Source of the DNA: Collinsella aerofaciens
Lineage (GTDB): Bacteria > Actinomycetota > Coriobacteriia > Coriobacteriales > Coriobacteriaceae
Length of the DNA: 6,425 bases
NCBI GenBank assembly: GCA_014846205.1
Contig: RKAY01000072.1
Location: 1-6,425 of the forward strand
Direction: 5' to 3'
The notes beneath the pieces are model-generated. The model searched no databases. It was given only the letters and a program-made list of their open reading frames with translations, and was not told where the DNA came from. Positions 4,955-6,425 of the stretch are shown in pieces; position 1 is the stretch's first letter, and every line of letters starts with the position of its first letter. The translations under genes and the position numbers were made by a program.

Positions 4955-5004
4955 AAACTACTCATTTAAGTGCGTCCCCAATGAGTGCTACCCAATGAGT
5001 GCTA
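4924..5004. repeat. Tandem duplications derived from copy 2 of the palindrome
   Basis: A 31-bp unit at 4924-4954 is repeated exactly at 4957-4987 (period 33 bp). A 14-bp tail of the unit, CCCAATGAGTGCTA (4977-4990), is then repeated exactly at 4991-5004. The last three bases are the TAG stop codon of the minus-strand glutaredoxin. The perfect identity suggests recent slippage or element-associated duplication. It replaces any normal terminator between the converging genes. Confidence 0.85.
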
Positions 5005-5247
5005 GAGCAGGTTCTTCTGTGCCCAGGTGATGATGTCGCTCGATTCGTAGAGTGGTTTGCCGTCGATGAATAGGCAGGGAACCTGGCGCTTTCCGCCGAC
5101 GGCGATGAGTGTCTGCTCGGCATCGGGGTCAGTCGAGATATTGCGCTCGGGAATGGTCACGCCGTTATCGGCCAAAAAGCGCTTGACCTTTATGCAATAC
5201 GGGCAGCCGGTCATAACGTACAGCGCGAGCTCGTGATCAGTAGCCAT
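5002..5247 (-). CDS. Glutaredoxin-like dithiol oxidoreductase
   Basis: An 81-residue thioredoxin-fold protein. GCPYC gives the dithiol active site Cys15/Cys18; QVPCLFIDG carries the cis-Pro57 loop, with an unusual Cys58 right after it; and ESSDII (68-73) fits the glutathione-site helix start. The length is typical for glutaredoxins or NrdH-like proteins. ATG 5247 is chosen because GGAG lies about 4 nt upstream and the protein then has family length; an in-frame TTG at 5286 would add 13 atypical residues. A CAATCG/CGATTG dyad (5255-5260, 5271-5276) overlaps the edge of the ribosome site. It follows the XRE/TipAS regulator by 51 nt on the same strand, so the two are likely co-transcribed. Reductant and partners are unknown; it may work with a thioredoxin-reductase-type system if the host lacks glutathione. 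Confidence 0.9.
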   Translation of the reverse strand: MATDHELALYVMTGCPYCIKVKRFLADNGVTIPERNISTDPDAEQTLIAVGGKRQVPCLFIDGKPLYESSDIITWAQKNLL

Positions 5248-5298
5248 GGGTCTCCAATCGGTTGAGGTTTCGATTGAAATACCCAAAGCCGCCGCAGT

Positions 5299-6126
5299 CT
5301 ATGCGTGAGCCGACGACGACTCGATTGCCTGGACCAAAAAAGCCGTGGCGCCGGTGCCGCAGGGCTTGTCGTAGTAGTCGATAAAGCGCTGATCGGCAAG
5401 ATAGCCGTGGGCGAGGCCCAGGTATGCTTCGTCCTGGGGTTCGTGCCCCCAGTTAAGGCCAATCCATCGACGGTGCATTGCGACAAGCTTGCGCGCCTCG
5501 CTGCCTTCCGGTTCGCCATCGCCCATGGCAATCGAGAGCTGGCCCAGAACAGCGCGTTCAAGTTCCTTCATGTCGTTCCATGTCTGAGGATCCATGTCTA
5601 GTAACGTTTCGTTTGCTGCATCGATAGCCTCGTCGCCATAGCGCGCCCGCGCCTCGGCACCGTAGCGCTCCTCGTTTTCCTGCACGGTGCGCCAGCGCTC
5701 CAGTTGCGGCAGCACGGCGCCCATGAGCGAGACGGCTTCGTCGAGCGACATGCCGGTGTTTTGTGCCAGCCGCGGGGCACAATCCTCGATCATTGCCTCC
5801 ATCGTGGTGTCGTAGGTGTACTTGCCGTGGTCGTAGCACCACCTGCAGTAATGGTCGGTCGTGGCGCCCGTGGCGTCGGTGCCGCAGTCGTCGGGCGTGA
5901 GTATCATGCCGCAGCTCTGACAATAGTGCTCGGGCATTTCGAGCAGGTGGGGCAGAGGCTCGCCGGTCACGGCGGCGATGAGCTTCATCATGTCGATGCC
6001 AGGGGTGACTTCGCCGCGTTCCCAACGGCTGACGGCTTGGCGTGTGACGAAGAGCTTGGCGGCAAGTTGCTCTTGGGTGAGGTGGTGGGCGCGACGGACA
6101 GCAATGAGCTTTTCTGCGAAGGCCAT
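5299..6126 (-). CDS. XRE-family regulator with zinc ribbon and TipAS domain
   Basis: A 275-residue three-domain protein. Residues 5-60 are an XRE helix-turn-helix (LTQEQLAAKLFVTRQAVSRWERG). Residues 67-112 form a small zinc-ribbon domain with CQSCGM (Cys69, Cys72) and YCRWC (Cys94, Cys97). Residues 157-270 match the TipAS ligand-binding domain (ERYG start, then TWNDMKELERAVLGQL, HRRWIGL, YLADQRFIDYYD). In TipA of Streptomyces this domain traps thiopeptide antibiotics but is attached to a MerR, not an XRE, DNA-binding domain. The ligand here is unknown. The TipA Cys used for covalent thiopeptide capture cannot be assigned confidently; Cys256 is the only Cys in the domain. AAAGGAG (6132-6138) lies 5 nt before the ATG. 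It probably controls itself and the downstream glutaredoxin. Confidence 0.9.
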   Translation of the reverse strand: MAFAEKLIAVRRAHHLTQEQLAAKLFVTRQAVSRWERGEVTPGIDMMKLIAAVTGEPLPHLLEMPEHYCQSCGMILTPDDCGTDATGATTDHYCRWCYDHGKYTYDTTMEAMIEDCAPRLAQNTGMSLDEAVSLMGAVLPQLERWRTVQENEERYGAEARARYGDEAIDAANETLLDMDPQTWNDMKELERAVLGQLSIAMGDGEPEGSEARKLVAMHRRWIGLNWGHEPQDEAYLGLAHGYLADQRFIDYYDKPCGTGATAFLVQAIESSSAHA

Positions 6127-6156
6127 AACGGCTCCTTTCTGCTGGTTGATGGCTTA

Positions 6157-6185
6157 AGCATACGCGGCGGCTGGTGCCCTTCCAA
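6157..6185 (-). promoter_or_regulatory. Predicted sigma-70-type promoter of the XRE/TipAS-glutaredoxin unit
   Basis: On the minus strand, TTGGAA (6180-6185) and TATGCT (6157-6162) are separated by exactly 17 bp, each matching four of six consensus bases. The predicted start is near 6150, giving a short leader with AAAGGAG before the ATG at 6126. Confidence 0.5.
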
Positions 6186-6200
6186 GCAACTGTTGGTTGC
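6186..6200. promoter_or_regulatory. Inverted repeat touching the -35 box, candidate operator
   Basis: GCAAC-TGTTG-GTTGC is a 5-bp dyad with a 5-nt centre, directly adjacent to the predicted -35 hexamer of the minus-strand unit. Its position fits a site for autoregulation by the XRE protein or for a regulator acting between the two divergent genes. The evidence is the symmetry and location only. Confidence 0.35.
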
Positions 6201-6253
6201 ACGACGGGGACCGCGATAAAGAATTGCGCGCAACACCCCACGTCCCCATGCCG

Positions 6254-6259
6254 TACAAT
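6254..6259 (+). promoter_or_regulatory. -10 element implying leaderless trmO transcription
   Basis: TACAAT (five of six consensus) ends 7 nt before the ATG at 6267, placing the expected transcription start at or next to the start codon. No Shine-Dalgarno is visible upstream. No good -35 is present at normal spacing; TTGCGC (6224-6229) is 24 bp away. Confidence 0.5.
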
Positions 6260-6266
6260 GACCGGC

Positions 6267-6425
6267 ATGGAACCTATTGCACACATACATACCGACCTGC
6301 CGCAGAAGTTCGGCATCCCACGCAACAGCTTTTTGGCGCCCCATCTGCAGGGACGCATCGTCTTTGAGCCGGAATTTGCCTCCAACGCAGCGGTTGAGGG
6401 TCTGGACTCCTTCTCTCACCTATGG
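6267..6425 (+). CDS. trmO: tRNA (N6-threonylcarbamoyladenosine37-N6)-methyltransferase TrmO, N-terminal part
   Basis: The first 53 codons of a TrmO/TsaA (UPF0066) protein; the gene runs off the right edge. AHIHTDLPQKFGIPRNS, GRIVFEPEF and GLDSFSHLW match the conserved N-terminal motifs of this SAM-dependent enzyme, which N6-methylates t6A37 in tRNAs reading ACY codons. It is a beta-barrel methyltransferase, not Rossmann. ATG 6267 is preferred because it sits 7 nt after a TACAAT -10 box, consistent with a leaderless mRNA; ATG 6258 is in frame (three residues longer) but overlaps that box. It diverges from the XRE/TipAS gene. Most of the enzyme is outside the window. Confidence 0.88.
   Translation, partial: MEPIAHIHTDLPQKFGIPRNSFLAPHLQGRIVFEPEFASNAAVEGLDSFSHLW

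Noticed and set aside
4924..5004. CRISPR array
   Set aside because: The repeats have a 2-bp gap rather than unique spacers, occur only twice plus a tail, and derive from the neighbouring palindrome.
6206..6247. Third copy of the GGGGAC...GTCCCC palindrome upstream of trmO
   Set aside because: Only the 6-bp ends match, with a 30-nt unrelated interior and none of the ACTAGTCATT or TTCTTAAACGACTA core. Chance is likely in GC-rich DNA.
5558..6385. Minus-strand open frame (275 codons), Arg/His-rich, across the XRE gene and the trmO start
   Set aside because: It is a frame shift of the XRE/TipAS gene; its Arg/His/Pro-rich composition is typical of out-of-frame GC-rich DNA.

Overview
The window looks like chromosomal DNA from a GC-rich, anaerobic Gram-positive bacterium. 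A gut Coriobacteriia (Collinsella-like) is my best guess. This rests on codon and GC style, a peptide/radical-SAM cassette typical of strict anaerobes, and a GGGGACG...CGTCCCC intergenic palindrome that I associate with this group. No phylogenetic marker gene is present to prove it.

Layout from left to right. (1) 2-646 (+): 3' part of a tRNA-dihydrouridine synthase. (2) 648-703: palindromic intergenic repeat between convergent genes. (3) 725-2336 (-): a two-gene unit with a Zn-type macrodomain ADP-ribosyl hydrolase upstream of a class-M sirtuin (SirTM). The two overlap by 59 nt in different frames. Together they look like a writer/eraser pair for reversible protein ADP-ribosylation, but the usual GcvH-L and LplA2 partners are not adjacent. 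(4) 2415-2454: intrinsic terminator on the minus strand. (5) 2478-2810 (-): HxlR-family regulator with a Cys-rich N-terminus. (6) 3009-4880 (+), divergent from HxlR: a three-gene cassette. It comprises a 44-residue Cys-Gly repeat peptide, a PNPOx-like flavin domain fused to a 2[4Fe-4S] ferredoxin, and a radical SAM/SPASM protein. This matches what I recall as the 'ACGX' peptide-modification system, whose product and function are, to my knowledge, uncharacterised. (7) 4898-5004: second copy of the palindromic repeat with local tandem duplications running into the stop codon of the next gene. (8) 5002-6126 (-): an XRE / zinc ribbon / TipAS three-domain regulator followed by a small glutaredoxin. 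(9) 6267-6425 (+): 5' part of trmO, apparently transcribed leaderless.

The most interesting part is 2810-4880. A candidate redox-responsive HxlR regulator diverges from a predicted RiPP (ribosomally made, post-translationally modified peptide) cassette. Inverted repeats lie in the shared promoter region and two GC-rich hairpins lie in the peptide's 5' leader. The fused flavin/ferredoxin protein is a natural candidate for electron supply to the radical SAM enzyme. No transporter or protease for the peptide is in the window, so the mature product may stay intracellular or its export genes may lie elsewhere. Several neighbouring genes (SirTM/macrodomain, HxlR, glutaredoxin) also have redox- or stress-related families, but shared regulation is inference. 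tRNA-modification genes sit at both edges.
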